Notes under the pieces: model-generated
Told to the model about the DNA's origin: nothing
What the model saw: only the letters and a program-made list of their open reading frames with translations
The model's database searches: none
NCBI RefSeq assembly: GCF_900492205.1
Contig: NZ_UEYQ01000005.1
Location: forward strand, 248,001-312,000
From: Ciceribacter sp. T2.26MG-112.2
Lineage (GTDB): Bacteria; Pseudomonadota; Alphaproteobacteria; Rhizobiales; Rhizobiaceae
Direction: 5' to 3'
Length of the DNA: 64,000 nt
Shown here: piece after piece, positions 41,091 through 50,824 of the stretch
Numbering within the stretch: position 1 is the first letter of the stretch
Layout of the letters: each line of letters starts with the position of its first letter
Program-made: the position numbers and the translations under genes

Positions 41091-43889
41091 TTGACTGAGC
41101 AAAACACTCCCGGCGGCGGCAAGTACCCGCAAGGCATCGAGCCGATTTCCATCATGGAGGAAATGCAGCGGTCGTATCTCGATTACGCGATGAGCGTCAT
41201 CGTGAGCCGCGCGCTTCCCGACGTCCGCGACGGTCTGAAGCCCGTACACCGGCGCATTCTCTTCTCGATGAGCGAGATGGGGATCGACTGGAACAAGAAG
41301 TACGTGAAGTCGGCGCGCGTCACCGGTGACGTGATGGGTAAATACCATCCGCACGGCGATTCCGCGATCTATGATGCGCTCGCCCGCATGGCGCAGGATT
41401 GGTCGCTACGTCTGCCGCTGATCGACGGCCAGGGCAATTTCGGTTCGGTCGACGGCGACCCGCCGGCCGCCCAGCGTTACACGGAATGCCGCCTGGAGAA
41501 GGTGGCGCATTCGCTGCTCGACGACCTCGACAAGGAAACCGTCGACTTCCGGGAAAACTATGACGGCACCATGCAGGAACCGTCCGTCGTTCCGGCCCGC
41601 TTCCCCAACCTTCTGGTCAACGGCGCCGGCGGCATCGCGGTCGGCATGGCGACCAATATCCCGCCGCACAACCTGACCGAAGTGATCGACGGCTGCATCG
41701 CGCTGATCGACGATCCGGCAATCGAGCTTTCCGACCTGATGCAGATCCTCCCGGGTCCGGACTTCCCGACCGGCGCGATGATCCTCGGCCGTTCGGGTAT
41801 CCGCTCGGCCTACGAGACCGGCCGCGGCTCGGTCATCATGCGTGGCGTCGCCCGCATCGAGCCGATGCGCGGCGATCGCGAGCAGATCATCATTTCCGAG
41901 ATCCCCTACCAGGTGAACAAGGCGACGATGATCGAGAAGATGGCCGAACTGGTGCGCGAAAAGCGCATCGAGGGCATTTCCGATCTGCGCGACGAATCCG
42001 ACCGCGACGGCTATCGCGTCGTGATCGAACTGAAGCGCGACGCCAATGCCGACGTGATCCTCAACCAGCTCTATCGCTACACCCCGCTGCAGACCTCGTT
42101 CGGCTGCAACATGGTGGCGCTCAACGGTGGCAAGCCGGAACAGCTCAGCCTGCTCGACATGCTGCGCGCCTTCATCACCTTCCGCGAGGAAGTGGTCAGC
42201 CGCCGCACCAAGTACCTGCTGCGCAAGTCGCGTGAGCGCGCCCACGTCCTGGTTGGCCTCGCGATCGCCGTCGCCAATATCGACGAGGTCATCAACCTCA
42301 TCCGCCGCGCGCCCGATCCGGCCACGGCGCGCGAACAGTTGATGGAGCGCCGCTGGCCGGCGCATGACGTCGAGGCGCTGATCCAGCTGATCGACGACCC
42401 GCGCCACCGCATCAACGAGGACCGCACCTACAATCTCTCGGAAGAGCAGGCGCGGGCCATCCTCGAGCTGCGCCTTGCCCGCCTGACCGCCCTTGGCCGC
42501 GACGAAATCGACGAAGAGCTGAACAAGATCGGCGCCGAGATCAGCGACTATCTCGACATACTGTCGTCGCGCCTGCGCATCCAGACGATCGTCAAGGACG
42601 AACTGGCCGCGGTGCGCGACGAGTTCGGCACGCCGCGCCGCACGGTGATCATCGAAGGCGGCCCGGACATGGACGACGAGGATCTGATCGCCCGCGAGGA
42701 CATGGTCGTCACCGTTTCGCATGCCGGCTATATCAAGCGCGTGCCGCTCGCCACCTACCGCGCCCAGCGTCGCGGCGGCAAGGGCCGCTCCGGCATGGCG
42801 ATGAAGGACGAGGATTTCGCCACCCGCCTGTTCGTCGCCAATACGCACACACCGGTGCTGTTCTTCTCCTCGCGTGGCATCGTCTACAAGGAAAAGGTCT
42901 GGCGCCTGCCGATCGGCACGCCGACCTCGCGCGGCAAGGCGCTGATCAACATGCTGCCGCTGGAGCCCGGCGAACGCATCACGACGATCATGCCGCTGCC
43001 GGAGGACGAAAAGAGCTGGGACAATCTCGACGTCATGTTCGCGACGACCCGCGGCACCGTGCGCCGCAACAAGCTTTCCGACTTCGTCCAGGTCAATCGC
43101 AACGGCAAGATCGCCATGAAGCTCGAGGACGAGGGTGACGAGATCCTGTCGGTCGAGACCTGCACCGATCGCGACGACGTGCTGATGACTACGGCGCTCG
43201 GCCAGGCGATCCGCTTCTCGGTCGGCGACGTGCGCGTCTTTGCCGGCCGCAATTCGGTCGGCGTTCGTGGCATCACGCTTGCCGAGGGCGATCGCATCAT
43301 CTCGATGACGATTCTCGGCCATGTCGATGCCGACGCCTCGGAACGCGCGGCCTATCTCAAGCGCTCCGCCACCGAAAGGCGCGCCATGGGTGTCGAGGAA
43401 GAGGATATTGCTCTCGTCGGTGAAGAGGTCGGCGAGGTCGGCGATCTGCCCGAAGAACGCTATCAGGAACTGAAGGCGCGCGAGCAGTTCGTCCTGACCG
43501 TCTCCGAGCGTGGTTACGGCAAGCGGTCGTCGTCCTATGATTTCCGTATTTCGGGACGCGGCGGCAAGGGCATCCGTGCCACCGACACGTCCAAGACGGC
43601 CGAGATCGGCGAACTGGTTGCGGCCTTCCCGGTCGAGGACAAGAACCAGATCATGCTGGTCTCCGATGGCGGCCAGCTGATCCGCGTTCCCGTCGACGGC
43701 ATTCGCATCGCCAGCCGGGCCACCAAGGGCGTCACCATCTTCTCGACCGCCAAGGACGAGAAGGTCGTGTCGGTCGAGCGTATCAGCGAACCGGAAGGCG
43801 AAGAGGGGGACGATCTCGAGGCGCTGGCCGGAGACGCCAGCGCGCCGGATGTCGCAGAGCCGCCCGCAGCCGACGACGTACAGGAATGA
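41091..43889 (+). CDS. gyrA: DNA gyrase subunit A
   Basis: GyrA is the DNA-cleaving subunit of gyrase. The 932-residue protein has the catalytic Tyr130 ([10 protein letters not shown]), the quinolone-resistance region [18 protein letters not shown] (with Ser91 and Asp95, so no classical resistance change), and the C-terminal beta-pinwheel with the GyrA box QRRGGKG. An acidic, low-complexity tail of about 45 residues ends the protein. The most likely start is TTG 41091, decoded as [10 protein letters not shown], since no ATG or GTG fits. A terminator follows. Confidence 0.97.
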   Translation: MTEQNTPGGGKYPQGIEPISIMEEMQRSYLDYAMSVIVSRALPDVRDGLKPVHRRILFSMSEMGIDWNKKYVKSARVTGDVMGKYHPHGDSAIYDALARMAQDWSLRLPLIDGQGNFGSVDGDPPAAQRYTECRLEKVAHSLLDDLDKETVDFRENYDGTMQEPSVVPARFPNLLVNGAGGIAVGMATNIPPHNLTEVIDGCIALIDDPAIELSDLMQILPGPDFPTGAMILGRSGIRSAYETGRGSVIMRGVARIEPMRGDREQIIISEIPYQVNKATMIEKMAELVREKRIEGISDLRDESDRDGYRVVIELKRDANADVILNQLYRYTPLQTSFGCNMVALNGGKPEQLSLLDMLRAFITFREEVVSRRTKYLLRKSRERAHVLVGLAIAVANIDEVINLIRRAPDPATAREQLMERRWPAHDVEALIQLIDDPRHRINEDRTYNLSEEQARAILELRLARLTALGRDEIDEELNKIGAEISDYLDILSSRLRIQTIVKDELAAVRDEFGTPRRTVIIEGGPDMDDEDLIAREDMVVTVSHAGYIKRVPLATYRAQRRGGKGRSGMAMKDEDFATRLFVANTHTPVLFFSSRGIVYKEKVWRLPIGTPTSRGKALINMLPLEPGERITTIMPLPEDEKSWDNLDVMFATTRGTVRRNKLSDFVQVNRNGKIAMKLEDEGDEILSVETCTDRDDVLMTTALGQAIRFSVGDVRVFAGRNSVGVRGITLAEGDRIISMTILGHVDADASERAAYLKRSATERRAMGVEEEDIALVGEEVGEVGDLPEERYQELKAREQFVLTVSERGYGKRSSSYDFRISGRGGKGIRATDTSKTAEIGELVAAFPVEDKNQIMLVSDGGQLIRVPVDGIRIASRATKGVTIFSTAKDEKVVSVERISEPEGEEGDDLEALAGDASAPDVAEPPAADDVQE

Positions 43890-43891
43890 CA

Positions 43892-43924
43892 GAAGGCCCG
43901 CCGGAAACGGCGGGCCTCTTCATT
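43892..43924 (+). terminator. Rho-independent terminator of gyrA
   Basis: A perfect 10-bp stem (AGGCCCGCCG / CGGCGGGCCT, 43894-43903 with 43908-43917) with a GAAA loop is followed by CTTCATTTT. It is nearly the same sequence as the terminator at 27708-27738. Confidence 0.88.
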
Positions 43925-43994
43925 TTAAGCTGCTTGACGTATTGAGTGTCGCAAGGCTCGAAACTGTTCGGTCAGACGGAGCCTTAAAAACCGG

Positions 43995-44129
43995 TCAGAA
44001 GGCGCGGTGGCGTTCCATCATGACGCGGAATTCATCGCCTTCGCGCCGCATCGCGCGGATCGCCGAGGCCACCGAAGCGAGGAACATGCCGCAGATCAAA
44101 GCGGCCAGAACGGCCAGGGTGGTGAACAT
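43995..44129 (-). CDS. 44-aa small membrane protein
   Basis: An ATG at 44129 with AAGGAAAGG upstream opens a 44-codon frame: MFTTLAVLAALICGMFLAS, then a basic, charged tail ending MMERHRAF. The first 20 residues are hydrophobic and should form one transmembrane helix. I know no family for it. It is the last of three short minus-strand frames of the same kind between gyrA and coaD. Confidence 0.6.
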   Translation of the reverse strand: MFTTLAVLAALICGMFLASVASAIRAMRREGDEFRVMMERHRAF

Positions 44130-44189
44130 GTTCTTCCTTTCCTTGCAACTGCGGCATCTGCTCTTCAAGCGGCGATCGTCGAAAGCGGC

Positions 44190-44339
44190 TCAGCGGCCGA
44201 TCGGGTAGTAGCGGGCCAGTTGCGGGCCGTATTTGCCGGCTTCGGCCTTGTCGTTCATGTAGAAGGTAGCGGACGTGGCGAGCATTGCCGTCATCATCCC
44301 CACCCATACCAGATTGATCAGCGTTACCTTGTCGTGCAT
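44190..44339 (-). CDS. 49-aa small membrane protein
   Basis: An ATG at 44339 preceded by AAAGGA opens a 49-codon frame beginning MHDKVTLINLVWVGMMTAML. Residues 6-28 are hydrophobic and should span the membrane; the tail EAGKYGPQLARYYPIGR is polar and aromatic. The family is unknown. It lies 60 bp upstream of the 44-aa gene and 82 bp downstream of the 57-aa gene on the same strand. Confidence 0.6.
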   Translation of the reverse strand: MHDKVTLINLVWVGMMTAMLATSATFYMNDKAEAGKYGPQLARYYPIGR

Positions 44340-44421
44340 CGAAGTCGTCCTTTCGGAATACGGCCTGGATTGCCGTGAAAATGCGCGGCACGGACAAACG
44401 TTCCATGCCATTTAATCGTTT

Positions 44422-44595
44422 CTAAAGGGATCGAGCTGAAACGCGCCTTAACGTGCCGTTCATCTGGCGTTCATCTTCGCGGACGATGAGGCCGAAAGCG
44501 GTGCCGCCAGTCTCCAGATAGGCGCGCAGCAGCAGCAGGCCGAACTCGGTGAAAAGCGCGGCAAGTACGGCGAAAATGGCGAGTAGCGCGAGCAT
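44422..44595 (-). CDS. 57-aa small membrane protein
   Basis: An ATG at 44595 with AGGAGG upstream opens a 57-codon frame. [19 protein letters not shown] is a strong transmembrane segment, followed by a polar tail with [19 protein letters not shown] recognise no family. The strong ribosome-binding site and hydrophobic start support a real gene. It is the first of the three-gene microprotein cluster, 194 bp before the divergent coaD start. Confidence 0.6.
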   Translation of the reverse strand: MLALLAIFAVLAALFTEFGLLLLRAYLETGGTAFGLIVREDERQMNGTLRRVSARSL

Positions 44596-44789
44596 CGTGG
44601 TCCTCCTGCGTGTCGTGGGCGGCATGTTTGCCTGCCGGTCTGACAGCCTTATCCAACCTCGGCCCTGAAGCCGTCTTGAACGCCGTATTCAGCATTCGTT
44701 CATCCGCAGGGCAGGGGCGAACGGGGCCAAATCACTTGCGGCCCACGCGCTTCCATGACAAAAGGCGTCGAAACAACCATCGGGCTGCC

Positions 44790-45284
44790 ATGACGATCGC
44801 ATTCTATCCCGGTTCCTTCGATCCGATGACCAACGGGCATCTCGATGTGCTCGTGCAATCGTTGAATGTGGTCGAGAAGGTGATCGTCGCGATCGGCGTT
44901 CATCCCGGCAAAATACCGCTGTTCAGCTATGATGAGCGGGCGGCCCTGATCGCCGCCGCCATCGCCGAAAGCCTTCCGGAGCGCGCCGAAGACGTCTCCG
45001 TCGTCTCCTTCGATCGCCTCGCCGTCGATGCGGCGCGCCAGAACGGCGCGAAGCTCCTGATCCGCGGCCTGCGTGACGGCACCGATCTCGACTATGAAAT
45101 GCAGATGGCCGGCATGAACCACCAGATGGCGCCCGACCTCCAGACTGTCTTCCTGCCGGCCGGCACCGCCTCGCGGCCCATTACGGCCACATTGGTGCGT
45201 CAGATCGCCTCCATGGGCGGCGATGTGAGTGCCTTCGTTCCGCCTGTCGTCTTCCGAGCGCTGAAATCCAAACTTTCGCGCTGA
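44790..45284 (+). CDS. coaD: Phosphopantetheine adenylyltransferase
   Basis: CoaD transfers AMP to 4'-phosphopantetheine in coenzyme A synthesis. The 164-residue protein has the nucleotidyltransferase motif [10 protein letters not shown] at residues 8-17, GVHPGK near 38, [14 protein letters not shown] near 88, and the C-terminal ISSxxR-like [11 protein letters not shown]. The ATG at 44790 gives the canonical start [12 protein letters not shown]. It leads a run of genes (coaD, two cyclophilins, queA, tgt) in one direction. Confidence 0.96.
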   Translation: MTIAFYPGSFDPMTNGHLDVLVQSLNVVEKVIVAIGVHPGKIPLFSYDERAALIAAAIAESLPERAEDVSVVSFDRLAVDAARQNGAKLLIRGLRDGTDLDYEMQMAGMNHQMAPDLQTVFLPAGTASRPITATLVRQIASMGGDVSAFVPPVVFRALKSKLSR

Positions 45285-45311
45285 CAATCTATTCAAAGCA
45301 TTGGAGTGACC

Positions 45312-45878
45312 ATGAAACTCTTTCAAGTTGCCGCCGCCCTTTTCCTTGCAGTCGCATCAGCCGGTTCGGCCGGCGCGCAATCGGCCGACAACACGCTGAC
45401 GATCGAACTCAAGGACGGTCCGGTCGTCGTCGAGCTGATGCCGGACGTCGCGCCGAAGCATGTCGCGCAGATCAAGGAACTGGCCTCCAAGGGCGAGTAT
45501 GACAACGTGGCCTTCCACCGCGTCATCGAAGGCTTCATGGCCCAGACCGGCGACGTCGAGTTCGGCGACATGGAAGACGGCTTCAATGCCGGCCGCGCCG
45601 GCACCGGCGGGTCCAAGCTGCCCGACCTTCCGGCCGAGTTCTCCAAGGTTCCGTTCGAGCGCGGCGTGGTCGGCATGGCCCGTTCCCAGGATCCGAACTC
45701 CGCCAATTCGCAGTTCTTCATCATGTTCGCCGACTATCCGCCGCTCAACGGCGAATACACCGTCGTCGGCAAGGTCGTGTCCGGCATGGAACTGGTCGAC
45801 AAGATCAAGCGCGGCGAGGGTGGCAATGGTGAAGTGTCCGATCCCGACCGGATGATCAAGGTCACCGTCGGCAAGTAA
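45312..45878 (+). CDS. ppiA: Periplasmic cyclophilin-type peptidyl-prolyl isomerase
   Basis: This 188-residue cyclophilin carries a signal peptide (MKLFQVAAALFLAVASAGS, cleaved near AGAQ), so it acts on proline bonds in the periplasm. Catalytic-site residues are visible in AFHRVIEGFMAQTGD (Arg, Phe, Gln), NSANSQFFIMF and the later hydrophobic loop. ATG 45312 lies behind TTGGAG; GTG 45306 is in frame but less likely. It is paired with a signal-less paralogue directly downstream. Confidence 0.93.
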   Translation: MKLFQVAAALFLAVASAGSAGAQSADNTLTIELKDGPVVVELMPDVAPKHVAQIKELASKGEYDNVAFHRVIEGFMAQTGDVEFGDMEDGFNAGRAGTGGSKLPDLPAEFSKVPFERGVVGMARSQDPNSANSQFFIMFADYPPLNGEYTVVGKVVSGMELVDKIKRGEGGNGEVSDPDRMIKVTVGK

Positions 45879-45915
45879 CACCAATCGGGCACAAGCCCCA
45901 AAGAGGAGAAATATC

Positions 45916-46425
45916 ATGGCCGAGATCAAGGATCCGGAAAACACCATCGTCATGGAAACCACCAAGGGCAAGGTCGTGATCGCGCTCTTCCCGGATCTGG
46001 CCCCCGGCCATGTCGCACGCGTCAAGGAACTGTCGCGCGAAGGCGCCTATGACGGCGTGGTCTTCCACCGCGTCATCGAAGACTTCATGGCCCAGACCGG
46101 TGACGTGCAGTTCGGCAAGCAGGGTTCCGACAGCTTCAACCCGGCCCGCGCCGGCATGGGCGGCTCGCAGAAGCCCGATCTCCAGGCCGAATTCTCGGCC
46201 ACACCGCATGTGCGCGGAACCTGCTCCATGGCCCGTTCGCAGAGCCCGAACTCGGCCAATTCGCAGTTCTTCATCTGCTTCACCGATGCGCCCTGGCTCA
46301 ACAAGCAGTATTCGGTCTGGGGCCAGGTCATCGACGGCATGGACGTCATCGACCAGGTCAAGAAGGGCGAACCGGTGCGCGATCCCGACTCGATCGTCTC
46401 GATGAAGGTCGCCGCCGACGCCTGA
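45916..46425 (+). CDS. ppiB: Cytoplasmic cyclophilin-type peptidyl-prolyl isomerase
   Basis: This is the cytoplasmic counterpart of the preceding gene: 169 residues, no signal peptide, and the same core (VFHRVIEDFMAQTGD, NSANSQFFICF, APWLNKQYSVWGQV). A strong ribosome-binding site (gaggag) precedes ATG 45916. The two genes look like an old tandem duplication with separate localisation. A terminator lies just after. Confidence 0.93.
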   Translation: MAEIKDPENTIVMETTKGKVVIALFPDLAPGHVARVKELSREGAYDGVVFHRVIEDFMAQTGDVQFGKQGSDSFNPARAGMGGSQKPDLQAEFSATPHVRGTCSMARSQSPNSANSQFFICFTDAPWLNKQYSVWGQVIDGMDVIDQVKKGEPVRDPDSIVSMKVAADA

Positions 46426-46440
46426 TCGGGCTTGATTTCG

Positions 46441-46477
46441 AGACCCGCCCCGGCGTATCGCGCCCGGGCGGGTTTTC
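46441..46477 (+). terminator. Rho-independent terminator after ppiB
   Basis: ACCCGCCCCGGCG and GCGCCCGGGCGGGT pair with one or two mismatches around a short TATC-type loop and run into TTTTCG. It separates the cyclophilin genes from queA. Confidence 0.75.
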
Positions 46478-46501
46478 GCGTTTTGAGGAGTTGTGGTCGC
46501 G

Positions 46502-47587
46502 ATGCGCGTAGACCAGTTCGATTTCGATCTCCCTGACGAGAATATCGCGCTTAGGCCCATGAGCCCGCGCGACCAGGCCCGGCTGCTCGTCGTTCGGCCG
46601 GACGGCGAACCCCTGCTGGAAGATGCAAGGGTCTGCGACCTGCCGTCATTGCTCAAAGCCGGCGACGCGCTGGTGTTCAACGACACCAAGGTCATCCCGG
46701 CCCAGCTCGAAGGCGTGCGGCTGCGCGACGGGGCGGAGCGCACGCCGGTTTCCGCCACGCTGCACATGCGCATGGATGCCAGCCGCTGGAAGGCCTTTGC
46801 CCGGCCGGGCAAGCGCATCAAGCTCGGCGACCGGATCGAATTCGGCCATTCCGGCAATGCCTGCCTGCTCGGCACGCTTGGCGCCGTCGTCGAGGAAAAG
46901 GGCGAAGCGGGCGAGGTGACGCTTCGCTTCGACTTCTCCGGTTCGGCGCTGGACGAGGCGATCGCCACCGTCGGCCACATTCCTTTGCCGCCCTATATCG
47001 CTTCCAAGCGTGACGAAGACGAGAAGGACCGGACCGACTACCAGACCATGTACGCGAAGGAGGAGGGGGCTGTTGCCGCCCCGACCGCCGGCCTGCATTT
47101 CACACCCGATCTGTTCGCACGGCTCGACGCCGCCGGGATCGAGCGCCATTTCGTCACGCTGCATGTCGGCGCCGGCACGTTTCTGCCGGTGAAGGCCGAA
47201 GACACCGCCGACCACAAGATGCACCACGAGATCGGCCATGTCTCGCGCGCCACCGCCTCGGCGCTCAATGCCGTCAGGGCGCGGGGCGGGCGGATCGTCT
47301 CGGTCGGCACCACGTCGCTGCGCCTGCTCGAAAGCGCGACCTCCGAGGCGGGCGAGATCCAGCCCTGGTCGGGCGCGACCGACATCTTCATCACGCCGGG
47401 CTACCGCTTCCGCACCGTCGACGTGCTGATGACCAACTTCCATCTGCCGAAGTCCACGCTGTTCATGCTGGTCTCGGCCTTTGCCGGCCTCGACACCATG
47501 CGGGGTGCTTACGCCCACGCGATCGCGGACGGCTACCGCTTCTATTCTTATGGCGATGCCAGCCTGCTCTTCCGGAAAGACACCTGA
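46502..47587 (+). CDS. queA: S-adenosylmethionine:tRNA ribosyltransferase-isomerase
   Basis: QueA adds the epoxycyclopentane moiety of queuosine by transferring the ribosyl group of AdoMet to preQ1-tRNA. The 361-residue protein has the family blocks [14 protein letters not shown] at the start, [13 protein letters not shown] near residue 58, [16 protein letters not shown] near 185 and [18 protein letters not shown] near 310. ATG 46502 fits the family start ([11 protein letters not shown]); GTG 46493 is in frame but very close to the Shine-Dalgarno sequence. It is followed after 4 bp by tgt, the preceding step. Confidence 0.95.
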   Translation: MRVDQFDFDLPDENIALRPMSPRDQARLLVVRPDGEPLLEDARVCDLPSLLKAGDALVFNDTKVIPAQLEGVRLRDGAERTPVSATLHMRMDASRWKAFARPGKRIKLGDRIEFGHSGNACLLGTLGAVVEEKGEAGEVTLRFDFSGSALDEAIATVGHIPLPPYIASKRDEDEKDRTDYQTMYAKEEGAVAAPTAGLHFTPDLFARLDAAGIERHFVTLHVGAGTFLPVKAEDTADHKMHHEIGHVSRATASALNAVRARGGRIVSVGTTSLRLLESATSEAGEIQPWSGATDIFITPGYRFRTVDVLMTNFHLPKSTLFMLVSAFAGLDTMRGAYAHAIADGYRFYSYGDASLLFRKDT

Positions 47588-47591
47588 ACCG

Positions 47592-48722
47592 ATGCACGAC
47601 ACCTTCCAGTTCACCCTGAAAGCCACCTCCGGCAAGGCCCGGCTCGGCGAGATTTCCATGCCGCGCGGCGTGATCCGCACGCCGGCCTTCATGCCGGTCG
47701 GCACGGTCGGCACGGTCAAGGCCATGTATCTCGACCAGGTCAGGGAAGGGGGCGCCGACATCATTCTCGGCAATACCTACCACCTGATGCTGCGCCCCGG
47801 CCCGGAGCGCGTGGCGCGCCTCGGCGGCCTGCACGAACTGATCCGCTGGCCGGGTCCGATCCTCACCGATTCCGGCGGCTTCCAGGTCATGTCGCTGTCG
47901 GGCCTCAGGAAGCTCGACGAAAAGGGCGTGACCTTCAAGAGCCATGTCGACGGGTCGACCCACTACATGTCGCCGGAACGCTCGATCGAGATCCAGGGCC
48001 TGCTCGACAGCGACATCCAGATGCAGCTCGACGAATGCGTGGCGCTGCCGGCCGAGCCGAAGGAGATCGAGCGGGCGATGGAAATGTCGCTGCGCTGGGC
48101 CGAACGCTGCCGCGTCGCCTTCGGCGAACAGCCGGGCAAGGCGATGTTCGGCATCGTCCAGGGCGGCGACATCCCGGAGCTACGGGTGCGATCGGCCGAG
48201 GGCCTGAAGCAGCTCGATCTCAAGGGCTACGCGGTCGGGGGCCTCGCGGTCGGCGAGCCGCAGGACGTCATGCTGAAGATGCTCGGCATCACCCTGCCGG
48301 TCCTGCCGGTTGAAAAGCCGCGCTACCTGATGGGCGTCGGCACGCCCGACGACATCCTGAAATCGGTGGCCGAGGGCATCGACATGTTCGACTGCGTCAT
48401 GCCGACCCGCTCCGGCCGTCACGGCCTGGCGTTCACCCGCCGCGGCAAGGTCAATATCCGCAATGCCCGCCATGCCGAGGACATGCGGCCGCTCGACGAC
48501 CAGTCGAACTGCCCGGCTGCCCGCGACTATTCCCGCGCCTACCTGCATCACCTGGTGCGCTCGAACGAGGCGCTGGGCGGCATGCTGCTGTCCTGGAATA
48601 ACCTGTCCTACTATCAGGAACTGATGCAGGGCATCCGCAAGTCGATCGAGGAAGGCCGTTTCGAGGACTTCAAGGCGGAGACGATGGAGATGTGGGCGAG
48701 GGGCGACATCGACCCGGTTTGA
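47592..48722 (+). CDS. tgt: Queuine/preQ1 tRNA-guanine transglycosylase
   Basis: Tgt swaps guanine 34 of GUN-anticodon tRNAs for preQ1. The 376-residue protein keeps the active-site blocks: [15 protein letters not shown] with the general-base Asp, GGLAVGEP, and [13 protein letters not shown] with the nucleophilic Asp. The usual zinc site C-x-C-x2-C plus a later His is degraded: it reads Ser305-N-Cys307-P-A-Ala310 and Asn336, so one ligand of four remains. The same loss may be usual in Rhizobiales, but I cannot confirm that here. It lies 4 bp after queA. Confidence 0.94.
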   Translation: MHDTFQFTLKATSGKARLGEISMPRGVIRTPAFMPVGTVGTVKAMYLDQVREGGADIILGNTYHLMLRPGPERVARLGGLHELIRWPGPILTDSGGFQVMSLSGLRKLDEKGVTFKSHVDGSTHYMSPERSIEIQGLLDSDIQMQLDECVALPAEPKEIERAMEMSLRWAERCRVAFGEQPGKAMFGIVQGGDIPELRVRSAEGLKQLDLKGYAVGGLAVGEPQDVMLKMLGITLPVLPVEKPRYLMGVGTPDDILKSVAEGIDMFDCVMPTRSGRHGLAFTRRGKVNIRNARHAEDMRPLDDQSNCPAARDYSRAYLHHLVRSNEALGGMLLSWNNLSYYQELMQGIRKSIEEGRFEDFKAETMEMWARGDIDPV

Positions 48723-48841
48723 CATCGACTCGGTTTGACGTCGAACGGCGGTGAGGTGCGCAAGGGCAGACTGCTGCCGAATGCCGGACAAAGCGCAGGT
48801 GCGGTTGCGGGGACCTAGGGTGTGATGATATCAGGACTTCA

Positions 48842-48859
48842 TATCGTAAATATACGATA
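48842..48859. promoter_or_regulatory. Perfect inverted repeat in the recX promoter region
   Basis: TATCGTA-AATA-TACGATA has perfect 7-bp arms around a 4-bp centre, 16 bp before the recX start. It is AT-rich within a GC-rich setting and looks like an operator. It does not resemble the LexA motif seen at uvrA/ssb. No regulator can be named. Confidence 0.55.
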
Positions 48860-48874
48860 CGCGGAGAGGGCGGA

Positions 48875-49441
48875 TTGACGGGGGAAGAGGGCGAGACCGA
48901 AGCGCTGGCGCCGACGCCCCGCATGTTGGCCTGGTCGCGCAATTCAGCGCTCTACCGGCTATCGCGCCGGATGATGACCGAGCGCGAGCTGTCCGACGCC
49001 ATCGCCCGCAAGGCGAAGCAGAAGTTCGAGGATATTTCGGATAGGCAGGTGAAGGCTCTGTCGGCCGCGGCGGTCGAGTTCGGCCGCACCATGCTGGCGC
49101 TCGACGATACGGCCTATGCCGAGATCCGCACGCGCTCTTCGGCGCGCAACGGCAAGTCGAAACGTGCCATCGGCCGCAAGCTGATCGAGAAGGGTATCGA
49201 TCGAGAGATCGTGCAGCAGGCGCTGGAAGAGACCGACGATTTCCTCTCGGCTCTGGTGTTTGCCCGCAAGCGGGCTTTCGGCCCGTACCGCCGGCCGGAC
49301 GTCGAGGTCGACGACAAGCGACATGCGAAGGAGTTTTCCGCCTTCGCCCGCAACGGCTTCAGCTTCGAGATCGGCCGAAGGGTGATGGCCATGGACCGCG
49401 ACGAGGCGGAAGAGATACTGGCGGACCGGCCGTTTGTCTGA
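48875..49441 (+). CDS. recX: Regulatory protein RecX
   Basis: RecX modulates RecA filaments. The 188-residue protein has the helical-repeat pattern of the family: MMTERELSDAIARKAKQKF near residue 35, GKSKRAIGRKLIEKGI near 95 and ALVFARKRAFGPY near 125. It is not next to recA, as often in alphaproteobacteria. The proposed start is TTG 48875 behind GGAGAGGG; a downstream ATG (MLAWSRN) would shorten it by about 16 residues. An inverted repeat lies directly upstream. Confidence 0.85.
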   Translation: MTGEEGETEALAPTPRMLAWSRNSALYRLSRRMMTERELSDAIARKAKQKFEDISDRQVKALSAAAVEFGRTMLALDDTAYAEIRTRSSARNGKSKRAIGRKLIEKGIDREIVQQALEETDDFLSALVFARKRAFGPYRRPDVEVDDKRHAKEFSAFARNGFSFEIGRRVMAMDRDEAEEILADRPFV

Positions 49442-49691
49442 CGTGTCTGATCTGCCGACAGGGATGGTGTAACGCCGGCGAGACCCCATCCAAAGATCGC
49501 ATAAGATAGATTATGGAACTAATTGATGTAGGTTGTACTCGGCGATGCCCGGATTTCGCGCCTGAAATCAGGCCCTTGATAACGCTGGCCCGATTGGGAT
49601 CTGGCAATGCCGACGCGCTACGGCTTAAACCGGTTCGCCCGGTACGATGGCACGGATGCACGGAGCGCTCCGATCCCGTATCGCCCGAAAG

Positions 49692-49928
49692 TCAGAATGC
49701 GTGGAACGTCAGCGTCGTCAGCGTGCGGTCGACATCGGGAATATCCACGAAGATCGCATTCACGTATTTGCCGACATCCTCACCCTTGGGAACGTAGATC
49801 TTCGCCAGAAGGTCATATTCGCCGCTGGTCGAATAGAGTTCCGAGACGACCTCTTTTTCGTAGATCCGATCGGCGACCTCGTAGGTCTTTCCCGGACGGC
49901 AGCGAACCTGGATAAAGATACAGTTCAT
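49692..49928 (-). CDS. Stand-alone Lrp/AsnC effector-domain (RAM) protein
   Basis: This 78-residue protein is just the RAM domain of Lrp/AsnC regulators without a DNA-binding domain. It starts MNCIFIQVRCRPGKTYEVA and contains STSGEYDLLAKIYVP, the ligand-binding core. Such small proteins form oligomers and may bind amino acids or modulate full-length Lrp proteins. ATG 49928 has a strong GGAAGGAG upstream. It lies 74 bp after the metallo-hydrolase gene on the same strand. Confidence 0.87.
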   Translation of the reverse strand: MNCIFIQVRCRPGKTYEVADRIYEKEVVSELYSTSGEYDLLAKIYVPKGEDVGKYVNAIFVDIPDVDRTLTTLTFHAF

Positions 49929-50002
49929 GATTTTCTCCTTCCCACGTTTGCGTCATGTTACCAATGACATACGGCTTGTTCCTGAAGGCTTGAATAAAGC
50001 CG

Positions 50003-50821
50003 TCAGAGATCGACCGTGGTTTCGAAAGCCAGCTGGTCATAAGCCGGTTCGACATGCGGCGGCGTTTCCGCCATCACCGTCTCGTAGTCGAGCGGAATGT
50101 GCATATGGGTCAGATAGGCGTGGCGCGGCCTCAGCCGTTCGATCCAGCCCAGCGCCTGTTCGAGCGACAGGTGGCTCGGATGATGGCGGTATTGCAGCGC
50201 GTCGATGATCAGCACATCGAGGCCGTCCATCCTGGCGACCGTCTCGTCGGGGAAGTCGCTGACATCGCAGCAATAGGCGACATTACCAATCCTCAGACCC
50301 AGCGAGGGAATGTCGCCATGCTGCTGGACCAGCGGTTGGAAGCGGATCGTGCCGCCCTTCCCCGTGATCTCCAGCGGCTGCGAAAGATCCTCGATGACGA
50401 TCGGCAGGACGATCGGCGGATAGTTGCTGCCGGCCGGTGTTTCCAGGCAATAGCCAAAACCCTGGCGGATGCGCGCCATGGTGTCGGCCTCGGCATAGAT
50501 CGGAATGCGATGCTTCTGCATGACGAAATAGCCGCGCAGGTCGTCGATGCCGTGCAGATGGTCGGCATGGGCATGGGTGTAGATCGCCGCGTCGACATGC
50601 TGCACCTTGGCGGCGATCATCTGCTCGCGAAAGTCCGGCCCGGTATCGACGATCACGGTCGTCATGCCGCCGTCGGGCGCGATCTGCTGCACCATGAAGG
50701 AGGCGCGCGTGCGCCGGTTGCGCGGATTGTTCGGATCGCAGGCGCCCCAGTCGCCGTTGATGCGCGGAACGCCGGGCGACGACGCGCATCCGAGGATGGT
50801 GAAGCGGCGGCGATAGATCAT
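50003..50821 (-). CDS. MBL-fold metallo-hydrolase (PhnP-like)
   Basis: This 272-residue hydrolase of the metallo-beta-lactamase fold resembles PhnP/YycJ-type phosphodiesterases. The metal motif THAHADHLHG (HxHxDH) lies near residue 82, with further ligands suggested by VDTGPDFRE, CCDVSDF and HMHIPLDY. The N-terminal LGCASSPGVPRI is typical of this subgroup. It follows tatD by 3 bp in the tmk-holB-metG-tatD unit. The substrate is unknown. Confidence 0.9.
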   Translation of the reverse strand: MIYRRRFTILGCASSPGVPRINGDWGACDPNNPRNRRTRASFMVQQIAPDGGMTTVIVDTGPDFREQMIAAKVQHVDAAIYTHAHADHLHGIDDLRGYFVMQKHRIPIYAEADTMARIRQGFGYCLETPAGSNYPPIVLPIVIEDLSQPLEITGKGGTIRFQPLVQQHGDIPSLGLRIGNVAYCCDVSDFPDETVARMDGLDVLIIDALQYRHHPSHLSLEQALGWIERLRPRHAYLTHMHIPLDYETVMAETPPHVEPAYDQLAFETTVDL

Positions 50822-50824
50822 GGC

